Source of the DNA: Ailurus styani
Taxonomy: Eukaryota; Chordata; Mammalia; Carnivora; Ailuridae
DNA length: 64,000 nucleotides
Direction of reading: 5' to 3'
Assembly: GCA_002007465.1 (NCBI GenBank)
Contig: LNAC01001830.1
Coordinates: 23,491 to 87,490, forward strand
Positions 1-10,417 of this stretch are shown in pieces. The notes beneath the pieces are model-generated. The model saw nothing but the letters and a program-made list of their open reading frames with translations. It was not told the origin of the DNA and did not search any database. The stretch's first letter is position 1, and each line of letters opens with the position of its first letter. Position numbers and translations under genes: made by a program.

Positions 1-740
1 TTGTGGTTGAGTTCTAGTTTCAGAGCATTATGGTCTGAAAATATGCAGGGAATGATCCCAATCTTTTGGTACCTGTCGATACCTGATTTGTGACCCAGAA
101 TATGGTCTACTCTGGAGAATGTTCCATGTGCACTAGAGAAGAATGTGTATTCTGTTGTTTTGGGATGGAATGTTCTGAATATATCTGTGATGTCCAACTG
201 GTCCAGGGTGTCATTTAAAGCCTTTATTTCCTTGTTGATCTTTTGCTTTGATGATCTGTCCATTTCAGTAAGGGGGGTGTTCAAGTCCCCTACTAATATT
301 GTATTCTTGTCAATGTGTTTCTTTGATTTTGTTATTAATTGGTTTATATAATTGGCTGCTCCCATGTTAGGGGCATAGATATTTATGATTGTTAGATCTT
401 CTTGTTGGACAGATCCTTTTAGTATGATATAGTGTCCTTCCTCATCTCTTNCATAGTGTCCTTCCTCAACTCTTATGATATTCTGTGCCTTAAAATCTAA
501 TTTATCTGATATAAGGATTGCCACTCCAGCTTTCTTTTGCTGTCCATTGGCATGGTAAATTGTTTTCCACCCCCTCACTTTAAATCTGGAGGTGTCTTTG
601 CGTGCAATATGAGTTTCTTGTAGACAGCATATTGATGGGTCTTGTTTTTTTTATCCATTCTGATACCCTTGTCTTTTAGTTGGGGCATTTAGTCCATTTA
701 CATTCAGAGTAACTATTGAGAGATATACATTTAGAGCCAT
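1..740 (-). pseudogene. L1 ORF2 fragment, endonuclease domain
   Basis: The minus strand starts with ATG at 740 and reads an L1 ORF2 N-terminus: an MALN-type start, the LNVNGLNAP block, then an apurinic-like endonuclease (EN) domain ending in the GDxNTPL and FRTFHPKTT-like blocks near 300-145. EN nicks target DNA at TT/AAAA-like sites to start target-primed reverse transcription. Only the EN part is inside the window; the reverse transcriptase would lie to the left. The frame is broken, including by a duplication flanking an N at 451. This is a retroposon pseudogene, not a host gene. Confidence 0.9.
429..474. repeat. 22-bp tandem duplication around a single N (451)
   Basis: ATAGTGTCCTTCCTCATCTC at 429 recurs at 453 with one change, separated by an isolated N at 451. 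Other L1 copies carry the unit once. A likely unmerged contig overlap. Confidence 0.8.
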
Positions 741-796
741 TGTATTGCCTGTAAGGTGACTGTTTCTGGTCTATGTTTCTTTTAGTTTCTGTTTGC

Positions 797-1717
797 TTAG
801 AGGACACCTTTCAATATGTCCTGTAATGCTGGATTGGCGTTTGCAAATTTCTTTATTTTTCGTTTGTCCTGGAAGATTTTTATCTCTCCTTCTCTTTTCA
901 ATGACAGCCTAGCTGGATATAGTATTCTTGGCTGCAGATTTTTCTCGTTTAGTGCTCTGAATACATCATGCCAGCTCTTTCTGGCCTGCCAGGTCTCTGT
1001 GGATAGGTCTGCTGACAATCTAATATTTCTACCATTGTATGTTATAGACCTCTTGTCCCGAGCTGCTTTCAGGATTTTCTCTTTGTCACTAAGACTTGTA
1101 AGTTTTACTATTAGATGATGGGGTGTGAAACTATTTTTATTGATTTTGAGGGCAGTTCTCTGTGCCTCCTGGATTTTGATGCTTGTTCTCTTCACCACAT
1201 TAGGGAAATTCTGTACTAGGATTTACTCTAATATACCTTCTGCCCCCCCCTCTCTTCCTCTTCTGGAATCCCATTTATTCTAATATTGTTTTGTCTTATG
1301 GTATCACTTATCTCTCGAATTCTCCCCTCATGGTCCAGTAGTTGTTTGTCTCTCTTTTCATCCNTCAATCGTTTGTCTCTCTTTTCATCCTCTTCTTTTT
1401 TCTCTTACATTTTGTCTTCTAAATCACTAATTCTATCTTCTGCTTCATTTATCCTANAATTGCACCTCAGTCATAGCTTTTTTGATTTCACCTTGGTTAG
1501 ATTTTAGTTCTTTTATTTTTCCAGAAAGGATTTTTGTTTCTTTAGCGAAGGCTTCTCTATTAACTTCCATGTTTTTTTCGAGGCCCGCCAGAACCTTAAG
1601 AATCATCATTCTGAACTCTTGTTCTGTCATATTACTAATGTCCACATTGATTAGGTCCCTAGCCGTCATTACTGTCTCCTGTTCTTTTTTGTGTGTTGAT
1701 TTTTTCTGCCTTTTCAT
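797..1717 (-). pseudogene. L1 ORF1 (RNA-binding ORF1p), disrupted
   Basis: ORF1 starts at ATG 1,717 on the minus strand and ends near 797, about 307 codons, close to full family length. The N-terminal third (1,717-1,454) is open and shows a basic start followed by heptad-like, Lys/Glu-rich sequence (LAGLEKNMEV, IKELKSNQGEIKKA) as in the ORF1p coiled coil. The C-terminal part (1,198-797) is open for 133 codons and holds the RRM and C-terminal domain blocks (LSTETWQARKSW, QPRILYPARLS). The middle is broken where Ns occur at 1,364 and 1,457. In living L1s this protein trimerises and coats L1 RNA. A spacer of about 56 bp separates it from ORF2. Confidence 0.9.
1344..1390. repeat. 20-bp duplication around a single N (1364)
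   Basis: GTTTGTCTCTCTTTTCATCC occurs at 1,344-1,363 and again at 1,371-1,390, with an N at 1,364 between them. A second isolated N lies at 1,457, where about 25 bases of the expected ORF1 sequence are missing. Confidence 0.8.
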
Positions 1718-1745
1718 TTTATGCAGATAAGAATAGATGGATGAG

Positions 1746-1944
1746 GGCGCCTGGGTGGCTCAGTGGGTTAATGCCTCTGCTTTCGGCTNTGGCTCAGGTC
1801 GTGATCTCAGGGTTCTGGGATCGAGGCCCTCATTGGGCTCCCTGCTCAGCGGGGAGCCTGCTTCCCGCCCTCTCTCTGCCTGCCTCTCTGCCTCCTTGTG
1901 ATCTCTCTCCCTCTATGAAATAAATAAATAAAATCTTAAAAAAA
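1746..1944 (+). mobile_element. Can-SINE (tRNA-derived), plus
   Basis: Full-length carnivore SINE: GGCGCCTGGGTGGCTCAG head, tRNA-like A-box region and B-box-like GGATCGAGGCC, CT-rich middle, AATAAA/poly(A) tail. A 17-bp TSD (AAGAATAGATGGATGAG) lies at 1,729-1,745 and 1,945-1,961. An isolated N at 1,789 interrupts the head with four extra bases (NTGGCT for CT). Confidence 0.97.
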
Positions 1945-2062
1945 AAGAATAGATGGATGAGAGAACAAAATACTAAAGGGTAGCAATGACCCCAGAGAAA
2001 TATACACTAACCTACTCTGAACAGACCTGGGACTGTGGAGAAAAGAAAGAGGGAAAAAACAA

Positions 2063-2228
2063 CAATAAATAAATAAATAAATAAAAACAAAACAAAACAA
2101 AATCATACAAGAAGAAAACAAAACAAAAATAAATAAAACAAAATCCTATATCTACATCTATATTATCTATTTCTGTTTCTATATCTATGTCTGTCTATGA
2201 CTCTATCTCTATCTCTATCTCTACCTAT
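2063..2228. repeat. Simple repeats in L1 5' region: (TAAA)n then TATC-rich
   Basis: A (TAAA)n run at about 2,063-2,085 and an imperfect TCTATA/TATCTC tract at about 2,148-2,228. A GATA-type tract occupies the equivalent place in the sister L1 at 27,352-27,425, so the latter is a family trait rather than a new microsatellite. Confidence 0.8.
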
Positions 2229-3497
2229 TAGACTGGTGATTTGAACAGACCCTATAAGTCTACAAAAAATAAGGTTAAATATAATAAAGGGATAAAATAT
2301 GATTATAACAATGAAAATTTTAAAAAAGTTTAAAAGTTGTTGATAAGATATAAGAGTTAAGAACGTTACAATAGGAAAAGGGAAAAAATTTAAAAGAAAA
2401 AAGTAAGAAAAAAATTCACAGAAAAAAATTCAATGAATTTAACTTTGAGCAACTGAAGAATAATGGGGAAAAAGCCATGAATTGAATCCGTTGCTTTCCC
2501 CTAGCTCCGGTGTTCCACAATTCTCAGCAATCTCGAACTTGACTTTGGATTTTTTTTTTCTGGTCTTCTGGGGGAGGTTCCTGTTGCTGTGATTCTCAAG
2601 TGTCTTTGCCCTAGGCGGATTCGCACCACCCTCTCCAGCGGCCAGGCTAAGTAATCAGCTCTGGTTTGGTCTTGGGAGCTTTTGTTCCCTGAACGCTTTC
2701 TGTAGGGCTTTGGAGGACGGGACTGAAGATGGCGACTCCCAGTCTCTGACTAGGAGGAGCCGAGAGCTCGGGGCCTCACTCCTCACTCCTCAGTATGCCT
2801 CAGAGAAAAGCAGTCCCTCCCGTCTCCTGGTCTCCTGCCTCGCTGAGCTCACCCATCCTGTGATAGAGTGTTTCTATCTCTGGAGCAGCCCCATTTAGAA
2901 TCTCCCAAACCAGCAGATTCCTGCAGCCGCTCCCATGCCGCTCCTCCCAGAGGAGGAAGTAGGGGGTCTCTCCGGGTCTGCTGCCCGTGGGGTCCCCGCT
3001 CACAGAGCAGTGGCCTGGCTGTTTTTCAGATCACAGCCCAAGGTATCACCGAGATGAGAGACCCCTTCTCAGCTCTGCTCCATCTCTCCTGCCAGCTTCT
3101 CTCTGACACCTGGGAGCACAGTCGCGCTCAGACACCCCTCATCTTTTTCTGTCCCCGTGGGTCCTGAGACCACACTGTCCCTTCAGGGGCTTCAACACCC
3201 GCTTGGCTTCTGGGGCAACGTCCCTCAGTGGAGCTGACTTCTAACAGTTCTGAGCCTGTGCTCCACTGCTCGCTCCCTTGCCGGGAGCCAGCCCCTCCCC
3301 CCGGGGTCTATCTTCCCATCGCCTCAGATTCACTTCTCTGCACGTCCTACCTTCCAGAAAGTGGTCAATTTTCTCTTCCTAGAATTGCTGCTCTTCTTCT
3401 CTTCAATCTCCTGTAGAATTTGTAGGTGTTCAGAATAGTTTAATAGCTAGCTGGGTGAATTCCTGGGACCTGATGATAATCGGTCTCCTACTCCTCT

Positions 3498-3506
3498 GCC
3501 ATCTTG
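3498..3506 (-). promoter_or_regulatory. YY1-like site at L1 5' end
   Basis: GCCATCTTG on the plus strand is CAAGATGGC on the minus strand, within the first ~20 bases of the L1. The position and core match the YY1 site that sets initiation in other mammalian L1 promoters. Function here is inferred. Confidence 0.55.
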
Positions 3507-3659
3507 CCGCTTCTGCTGTTCATTATTTTTGTAATGGTATACTTTGATTTATTTACCTTTTACTTTCAAGTATATTCTATACTTACTTTTGGGGGGTTAC
3601 TGTGAGGCTTACATAATATTATATCTCCATTTATAAGAGTCTATTTTAAGATGATAGCA

Positions 3660-3865
3660 TCTTAACTTCCTTGGTTAAATTTATTTCTAAGCACTGTTTT
3701 TTTTTCTGCATTTTTGTTTATTTATTTATTTACTTACTTCGATGTTAATCTTTCAGTTTTTTTTTATTGTGTTATGTTAGTCTAAGTACTGTTTTTGATG
3801 GTGCTGGGAATGGAATCATTTTCTTTGATTCTCTTCCAGATGATTTGTTCTTAGTGTACAGAAAT
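3660..3865 (-). mobile_element. L1 ORF2 fragment, minus (degenerate)
   Basis: Sequence at 3,670-3,700 and 3,776-3,865 matches the antisense of the L1 ORF2 block just after the RT active site (GTxTAAGTACTGTTTTTGATGG; TTAGTGTACAGAAATG). A T-rich stretch at 3,700-3,770 between two CTAAGYACTGTTTTT copies is probably a tiny insertion. 3,514-3,660 is AT-rich and resembles the intergenic part of an ancient L1 but is too degraded to assign. Confidence 0.6.
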
Positions 3866-3879
3866 GGTATGGATTTTTT

Positions 3880-3928
3880 TAAATTTTTTTTCAGTGATCA
3901 AAGATTCATTGTTTATGCACCACACCCA
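3880..3928 (-). mobile_element. Ultra-short (~49 bp) L1 3'-end insertion
   Basis: TTCAGTGATCAAAGATTCAT and the following GTTTATGCACCACACCCA are the antisense of the extreme 3' end of a carnivore L1. The piece is bracketed by GGTATGGATTTTTT (3,866-3,879) and GGTATGGATCTTTT (3,929-3,942), a 14-bp TSD with one mismatch. Confidence 0.65.
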
Positions 3929-3942
3929 GGTATGGATCTTTT

Positions 3943-4399
3943 GTTTGTTTATATTGACGTAGATCTGGCACACAGTAATACATTTCTTTCAGGGGTACTA
4001 CATAGAGATGCAATGAGTTTATACTTTATGCTATTCTCACCACATGTGTAGATACCATCTGTCACCATACCACGTTATTCAATAACACTGACTCTATTCC
4101 CTATGGTGTACCTTTCATTCCTGGTACTTACTTATTCCATAACTGGATACTGACTCTACTTCTCACTCTCTTTCACCCATTTTGCCCACCCCTCACAACC
4201 CATGCCCCTCTGGCAACCATCATTGTTGTCTGAATTTATGGACATGTTTCTTCTTTTTTGTCTCTCTGCTTATTTATTCAGGTTAATTTTTTATTCCATA
4301 TGTAAGTGAAATCATATGGAATTTGTCTTTCTCTGACTAATTTTACCTAGCATAATAACCTCTTGGTCCATCCATGGAGTCACAAACGTCAAGATCTCA

Positions 4400-4445
<46 letters not shown>

Positions 4446-5187
4446 TTTATGGCTGAGCTATGTTCCATTGTTCATGCATATCTTCTTTGTCCATTTGTCT
4501 ATCAATGGAAACAGGTTGCTGTCATGATTTGGGTATTGTAAATAATGCTGCAATAGACGTAAAGGTTCATAAACATTTTCAAATGGACATTTTCATTCCC
4601 TTTGAGTAAATATCCAATAGTGGAATTACTAGATCATATGCCATTTCTAATTTTAATTTGTGAGGAAGATCTATGCTATTTTCTACAGTGGCTTCACCAG
4701 TCACCAACAACGCAGAAGGGTTCCTTTTCCCAGAAATCTTCACCAACTGTGGTTATTTTTGATCCTTTTGATTCTACTCATTCTGACAGGTGTCAGGGGA
4801 TATCTCATTGTGTTTTGATTTTCATTTCTGTGATGATTAGTGATGTTGAGTGACTTTTGTGTATGTCTGTTGCCCCTCTGTATATCTTTTTAGAACAAAA
4901 AGTGGATTTATGCCCTGTGTCTATTTTTTAATGTATTTTTTTTTGGTGTTGAGGTTTTAAAGTTATTTCTATATTTTGGGTATAAATCCCTTACCGGATA
5001 TATTGTTTGCAAAGATCTTCTTCCACTCAGTAGGCTGCCTTTGCATTTTGTTGATAGTTTCCTTCACTGTACAAAGCTTTTTATTTTCACATCATCCCAA
5101 TAGTTGGTTTTTCTTTTTGTTTCCCTCCTCTGAGTAGGGATATCTCACAAAATGTTGTGATCGCCTATATAAAAGTAATTACTACCA
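3943..5187 (-). mobile_element. Older L1 3' portion, minus
   Basis: The antisense of an L1 3' UTR and the end of ORF2. Landmarks include the 3' UTR text near 3,960-4,330, the ORF2 C-terminal text in 4,480-4,860 (antisense of the TYPKD/MNR-type end) and the ORF2 block at 5,000-5,187. It is heavily diverged, with no open frame worth calling. It stops at about 5,187, where a plus-strand L1 5' region begins. Confidence 0.8.
4402..4443. repeat. (TTA)n microsatellite
   Basis: About 14 uninterrupted TTA/ATT units inside the minus-strand L1 3' UTR. Confidence 0.95.
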
Positions 5188-5766
5188 GAAGCTTGGGAAT
5201 ATGCAGAGCAGGAGGAAACTAACCTCACCATGTGTCACATTTATAGCTAGATATCACCCCAAAGACTGACAGAACGAACTCCACGACTAGATGCAGAGAA
5301 TTTTGTTTTGATAATACTGCACATGTCCTACCCAGCTGCTGTGTGCACAGATGCTATGCACTTCAAGCTACCACAGCCTTCTGCTGTGTGCTCACCCATC
5401 TATGGGGCATCTGGCCTAACCCAGTGGCTCAGTGCAAATTTTGCTAATACCATAATTCTGACCTTGGCCTCTCTGTAGTCACACCTCCTTAGATCCAACC
5501 TGTGTGCTTCTCACTAATATCACAGACAGCAAGCACAGACCTCAACCAACAAAGTCAGGGAAGACATTCTTACTGAGAAGAAAAGCAACTCAGACACAAT
5601 AGCAGGATGCAAGTAGCACACAAAGGGAACTCCCCTGAAGGTGAGCAGGGTACACTGAGCTGCAGGACACTACAGGATCTCTCCTTCATAAAGCCACTAC
5701 TTCCAAGGACAGAGGGCATAGCCGACATTTCTAACATGCAGAAACAGGTACAGAGAGGTAGACAAA

Positions 5767-6850
5767 ATGAGGAAATAAAGAAACACACCACAAATAAAAG
5801 AATAAAACAAAATCACAGCAGGAGGTCTGAATGAAAGAGAAATAAGTAATAACCCTGGTACATGTAGAATTTCAACTAATGATCACAAAATACGCATTAG
5901 ATTTCAGAAAAGGGTGGAGGACATCAGTGAGACCCTTGACAAAGAGATAAAAAACATCAGCAATGGAGAACTCAATAAATGAAATTAAAAATGCAATAGA
6001 TGGAGCATATAGTCGGTTACAGGAAGCAGAGAACTTATCAGTGAACTGGAAGGTAGAGAAGTGGAAAGCAATCAAGCTGAAGAGGTAAGAGGTGAAGAAA
6101 TACTACGTAAGGAGAATGGACTTAGGGAGCTCAGTGACTCTGTGAGGCATAATGCCATTCACAATATAAAGATATCAGAAAGAGAAGAGAGAAAAGAGGA
6201 CAGAAAATGTATTTCAAGAAATGATAACTGAAAACTTCCCAAATCTGGGAAGGGAAGCAGAGATACACATTGAGAAAGCACAGAGAACTCCCAACAAATT
6301 CTTCCAAAGTCCACGACCCATAGTAACTAAAATGGGCAAAAATAATGCTAAAGAAAACATTAAAGGTTGCGAGAGAAAAGAGCACAGTTACATACAAAGG
6401 AAACCACACAAGGCTATCAGATGATTTTTCAATCTGAGTTTCTTTCTTTTTTTAAGATTTTATTTATTTATTTGACAGAGAGAGAGAGACCACAAGTAGG
6501 CAGAGAGGCAGGCAGAGAGAGGAGGAAGCAGGCTCCCTGCTGAGCAGAGAGCCCGATGTGGGCCTCGATCCCAGGACCCTGAGATCATGACCTGAGATGA
6601 AGGCAGAGGCTTTAACCCACTGAGCCACCCAGGCACCCACAATCTGAGTTTCAACGCCAAGACTTTGCAAGCAAGAAGAAAGTGTCATGATATATTCATA
6701 GGGTCAAGAGCAAAAATTCTGCAGCCAAGAATATTTTATCCAGCAAAGCTATCATTCAGAATAGACGGTTAAATAAAGAGTTTCCCAGTTAAACAAAAGT
6801 TACAAGACTTCATGTGACTGAACAAGTGCTACAAGAAATGGTAATGGGGA
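5767..6850 (+). pseudogene. L1 ORF1, degenerate
   Basis: Broken ORF1 with recognisable blocks: a helical Lys/Glu-rich part (5,880-6,110), the ENFPNLGREAEIHIEKAQRT-type segment at 6,230-6,300 (RRM entry), and the C-terminal LQPRIFYPAKLSF-like block at 6,720-6,790. A SINE (6,443-6,640) splits the C-terminal half. Stops and frameshifts occur throughout. Confidence 0.8.
6443..6640 (-). mobile_element. Can-SINE, minus
   Basis: Reverse-complement SINE with poly(T) at left and GGTGGCTCAG-type head (antisense) at right. A 13-bp TSD CAATCTGAGTTTC lies at 6,430-6,442 and 6,641-6,653. It is inserted into L1 ORF1. Confidence 0.97.
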
Positions 6851-7197
6851 TTCTGTGAGTGGAAAACCAAAAACCATAAGAAAAAGTAAGAAAAATAGGA
6901 AGCATAAAAACAAAAACAGAACAAAAAATCAGTTACGAAATCACAAAATAAAAGGATATTAAATATGACACCAAATATCTGAAATGTGGATAGGAGAGTA
7001 GGAAATATTAAGTTCAAACTTAATACACACTGTTATGTGAGAAAGACAAATTAAAAAACTAAATAGATTTGCAAAAATAAATAAAGCATATGAAAACCAA
7101 GTATATCATTTAAAGAAAAATGGCAATGCATGAAAGAGAGAAAGAGAAGAAAGGGTCAGAGAAAGACTACAAAAACAATCACAAAACAAGTAACAGA

Positions 7198-7940
7198 ATG
7201 GCCAAAACCACGTATCTGCCAATAAGCACTTTGAATAGAAATGGACTAAGTATTCCATTGAAAAGATATGGGGTGACAGAGGGGATTAAAAAAAAAGATA
7301 CATAACAAGACCTATCTATTTGTGGCCTATGAAAGACTCATCATTTTAGACCTAAAGCCATGGGAGATTGAAAGTGAGGGGATGGAGAAAATATTTATCA
7401 TGGAAATGGAGGCCAAAAGAAATCTGGACTAGTAATACATGTATCAGACAAAATAGAATTGAAAAGAAAATTTGTAAAGGGACAACCAAACAAGAAGATA
7501 TACCAGTTGTAAATATATATGTAGCTGACATGGGAGCAATCAAATACATAAAGCTGTTAATAACAACCATAAAGGAGCTAACTGCTAGTAATATAATAAT
7601 CTTAGGGGATTTTAACACCCCACTTACATCAATGAACAGATCATTCAAACAGAAAATCAACAAGGAAACAGTGGCTTTAAATGGCACACTGCTCCAGATG
7701 GATATAACAGATATCTTCAGAACATTCCATCCTGAAACAACACAATGTACGTTCTTTTCAAGTGCACACAGAACATTATCCATAGTAGATCACATATTAG
7801 GTCAAAAAAATAAGACTCAACAATTTCAAAATAATGAAGGTCATATCATATGTCTTTTCTGACCAAAACAATATGAGATTAGAAATCAACCACAAGAAAA
7901 AATCTGGAAAAACAACAAGTACAAGGAGATTAAATAACAG
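7198..7940 (+). pseudogene. L1 ORF2 endonuclease part, broken
   Basis: ORF2 begins at ATG 7,198 (MAKTTYLPISTLNRNGL-like, matching L1 ORF2 starts). The longest open part is 7,368-7,862 (164 codons). It reads through the EN domain, including IKYIKLLITTIKE, LGDFNTPLTSMNRS, FRTFHPETTQ and DHILGQK. GDFNTPL is a conserved EN core block. The protein would have been the L1 endonuclease/RT, but the C-terminal two thirds are missing and frameshifts occur before 7,368. Confidence 0.85.
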
Positions 7941-7983
7941 AAAGACAGAGTAGCAATACTTGTATGGGACAAAATAGACTTTA

Positions 7984-8171
7984 TTTTTTAAGACTTTGTT
8001 TATTTGACAGAGAGGTAGAAAGCACAGTTGGGAGAGCAGCAGGCAGAAGAAGAGAGAGAAGCAGCCTCTCTGCTGAGCAGGGAGCCCAATGCCGGACTCG
8101 ATCCCAGGACCCTGGGATCATGACCTGAGCTGAAGGCAGCCACTTAACTGACTGAGCTACCCAGGTGCCCC
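7984..8171 (-). mobile_element. Can-SINE, minus
   Basis: Complete reverse-complement SINE with a 13-bp TSD AAAATAGACTTTA at 7,971-7,983 and 8,172-8,184, inserted into the second, repeated L1 EN segment. Confidence 0.96.
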
Positions 8172-8474
8172 AAAATAGACTTTAAAACAAAGACAGTAAC
8201 AAGAGACAAAGAAGGACACTATATGATAATAAAGGGAACAATCCAACAAGATGATGAGAATTGGAAATATTTATGTACCCAAAATAGAAACACCCAAAGA
8301 CATAAAACAGTTAATAACAAGCATAAAGGAAAACTGTATGAAACTCTAAATAGATCCAAGAAGATATCTGGAATATATATATGTATTTAGAGATTAAACA
8401 ACATGCTACATAAAATCCAATGGGTAAAAGAATAACTCAAAAGAGGAAAAGAAAAAAACATTTTGTAGAGAAAC

Positions 8475-9600
8475 AGGAAGATGGGGGTGAAGTAGGAGGA
8501 CCCTGGTCTTGCCTTGTCCCAAGAACACAGATAGATGGCTATCAAATCATGGATATACCCCAGGAATTGACTTGACAACCAACAGGACAAACTCTACAAA
8601 CAAATGGAGAGAAGAGGTCACATTGAAGTATATAGGGAGTGCAGAGATATGGTTTAGGTTAGGAAAAGATCAGATCTAGGGTGCTGTGAAGGGGAGGGAT
8701 CCACAGTTGCAGAGAAGGGCAGGAGAGAGGGGGAGCACACAGAGGAATGCAGAAAGAAAATGTTTCCGTAGTGTTATTGGCTGAGAAGAAGAGAGGGGCT
8801 GAATTTTGTGAGTTCTTGCAACCAGTGAGGCTTAAAGCCTGGAGTTTTTAAGATCAGCTGGGATAGGGCCTGGAAGGTACTGCACTCTTCCCAGAGAGAA
8901 GGCAGGCAAACAACCTGGGGTCATACAACATAAAAACAGGGACTTAACAAGCACCTGGGGCAGAAAATTGGGAGACTATTTAATCATCTCAGAACGTGTC
9001 CCTGAGAGGCAACATTCAGAGACACCTCTCTTGTAACAAGGGAGCTGGCTGGCACAATTTCTCTCCCTCATCCTTCAGCATAAACACAGAACAACCTGTG
9101 GGTAGCTATATAGTGTAGAACTGGCTGTCTAACTTGCATACACCAAGCACCATTCACCTGTAGCCAGTGGGACTGTCTTTCTCAGGCAAGCTTGCCTCAA
9201 TCACAGCTCAAAGGGCCACTCCAAAAGATGACCAGAACACACTACTGCCCACACCATGTCTCCTGACCAGAGAGTTCTGCAGGGTCTCAGGTCTAGTGGA
9301 GGGGGTATCAGTTATCATTTCACAAGGAAACCAGAGCATAACTATTTATAACTTACCACACACAGGCCAGGGACCACACTCTGCCCACAACAGGCAAGGA
9401 GAGCCTCTACAGATGAATTGTCTGAAGGAAAGAGCGGTCAGAACACAACAGGAGAGCACACACTGGAGACACTTTCTGGAGTGCAAGCTCCTAGGCACCA
9501 CAAGACCTCATCTTCATAACACAATTACTTTAAGGAGTAGGAGACATAACCAGCTGTTCTAACACAGAGAAGAATGCAGATAATTGGACAAAACACCAAG
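8475..9600 (+). promoter_or_regulatory. L1 5' UTR of the 8.5-kb element
   Basis: A GC-richer tract starting with an AAGATGGGG box and carrying text shared by carnivore L1 5' UTRs. The open frame at 9,167-9,562 (131 codons) has no recognised domain and lies wholly in the UTR, so it is not called as a gene. Confidence 0.65.
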
Positions 9601-10340
9601 ATGGAGGAATTTATCCCAAATGAAAGAATAAGATAAGTTAATGACCAGAGATCTAAGTTAAATAGACATAAGATTCATGCCTGAAGGAGAATTTAAAGCA
9701 CAATCATAAGGATACTCAATTGGCTTGAGAAAAGCATAAAGGATATCAGGGAGACCAATATCACAGAAGTAAAAGTTTTAAAAATGTGCCAGTCTGAGAT
9801 GAAGTGTGCAGTAAACGAGATTAGAAACAGGCTTGATGCAATGAACAGTGGGCTGGAAGAAATGGAGAAATAAATTAATGACGTGGAAGAAAACATAGTG
9901 TTAAGTATGGAAGAAAAACAAAAGTAAGAATTATGCAACATGAGAATAAACTTAGGGTACACAGTGACTCTGTTATATGTAATAATATTTGTAATATTGG
10001 AACCCCCGAAGAAGAGAGATAATAGGGGGGAAGAAAATTTATTTGAAAAAATAAGAGTTGAAAAGTTCCCAATCTGGGTCTGAAACAGACATCCTGATCC
10101 CAGAGGCACAGAGAACCCCCATCCAAATTAAGAATGCCAACACCAAGTTATATTGTCATTAAATTAGCAAAATACAGGGATGAAGAAAAATCGTAAAAGC
10201 AGCAGGACAGAAGTCCGTCCTTACAAGGGAAGATCCACAGGGCTAGCTGGAGATTTCTCAACAGAAACTTGGCAAGCCAATATTAAAGAGACCCTTTGAC
10301 TGGAAAGAAGAGACCAAAGGTGAAATGATAGGAAAGGGTC
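9601..10340 (+). pseudogene. L1 ORF1, degenerate
   Basis: Starts at ATG 9,601 (MEEFIPNERIR, then a stop). Recognisable blocks are a coiled-coil-like helix (9,700-9,930) and a late RRM/C-terminal part (10,080-10,300, ending in a LSTETWQ-like remnant). It sits 41 bp before the ORF2 ATG at 10,381, the normal L1 spacing. No long frame survives. Confidence 0.7.
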
Positions 10341-10380
10341 AAGGAAAAGCTCCAGAAACAATGACAAAACAAGTAATAAA

Positions 10381-10417
10381 ATGGCATTAATTACATATCT
10401 ATCAATAATTACACTGA
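10381..10417 (+). pseudogene. Start of L1 ORF2 (first 12 codons), split
   Basis: ATG 10,381 reads MALITYLSIITL, the L1 ORF2 N-terminus. The frame is cut at 10,417 by an inserted L1. The last 13 bases are repeated at 13,091-13,103, after which the EN domain continues. Confidence 0.85.

Larger units (their letters stand above)
1..3513 (-). mobile_element. Young-type L1, minus strand, cut by window edge
   Basis: Reading the minus strand from 3,513 down gives a complete L1 order: a 5' region beginning with a GGCAAGATGGC-type start, ORF1 (1,717-797), a short spacer, and the first ~247 codons of ORF2 (740-1). The rest of ORF2 and the 3' end lie beyond the window. The same family recurs in sense at 25,723-32,826: both start with an AAGATGG box followed by GAGTAGGAG, and both have TATC/GATA-rich tracts in the 5' region. 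A SINE (1,746-1,944) sits in the 5' region next to the ORF1 start. Stops, indels and four isolated N positions break the frames. Confidence 0.93.
1718..3513 (-). promoter_or_regulatory. L1 5' untranslated/promoter region (minus)
   Basis: This is the 5' region of the minus-strand L1, read from 3,513 leftwards. It starts with GCAAGATGGCAGAGGAG and contains GC-richer sequence (2,600-3,400) followed by A-rich and TATC-rich sequence near ORF1. L1 5' regions are internal RNA polymerase II promoters by established knowledge. Activity of this copy cannot be judged. Short plus-strand ORFs here (for example 2,710-2,898) have no recognisable domain and are treated as noise. Confidence 0.75.
5188..8474 (+). 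mobile_element. Older L1, plus, 3' truncated
   Basis: The plus strand shows an L1 5' region (5,188-5,766), a degenerate ORF1 (about 5,767-6,850) with a SINE in it, an inter-ORF spacer, and the EN half of ORF2 from ATG 7,198. After about 7,940 the EN text jumps back and repeats (GVAILVWDKIDFK-like), carrying a second SINE. The copy then stops at about 8,474, where another L1 5' end begins. No continuation of this ORF2 is found after that L1 ends at 17,215, so a deletion or recombination is likely. Confidence 0.85.

Noticed and set aside
1746..1944. tRNA gene because of A-box and B-box-like sequences
   Set aside because: These boxes belong to a tRNA-derived SINE; there is no cloverleaf or mature tRNA end.
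9167..9562. 131-codon plus-strand frame
   Set aside because: It lies in an L1 5' UTR, upstream of ORF1. No domain, and not preserved in the sister copies I could compare.
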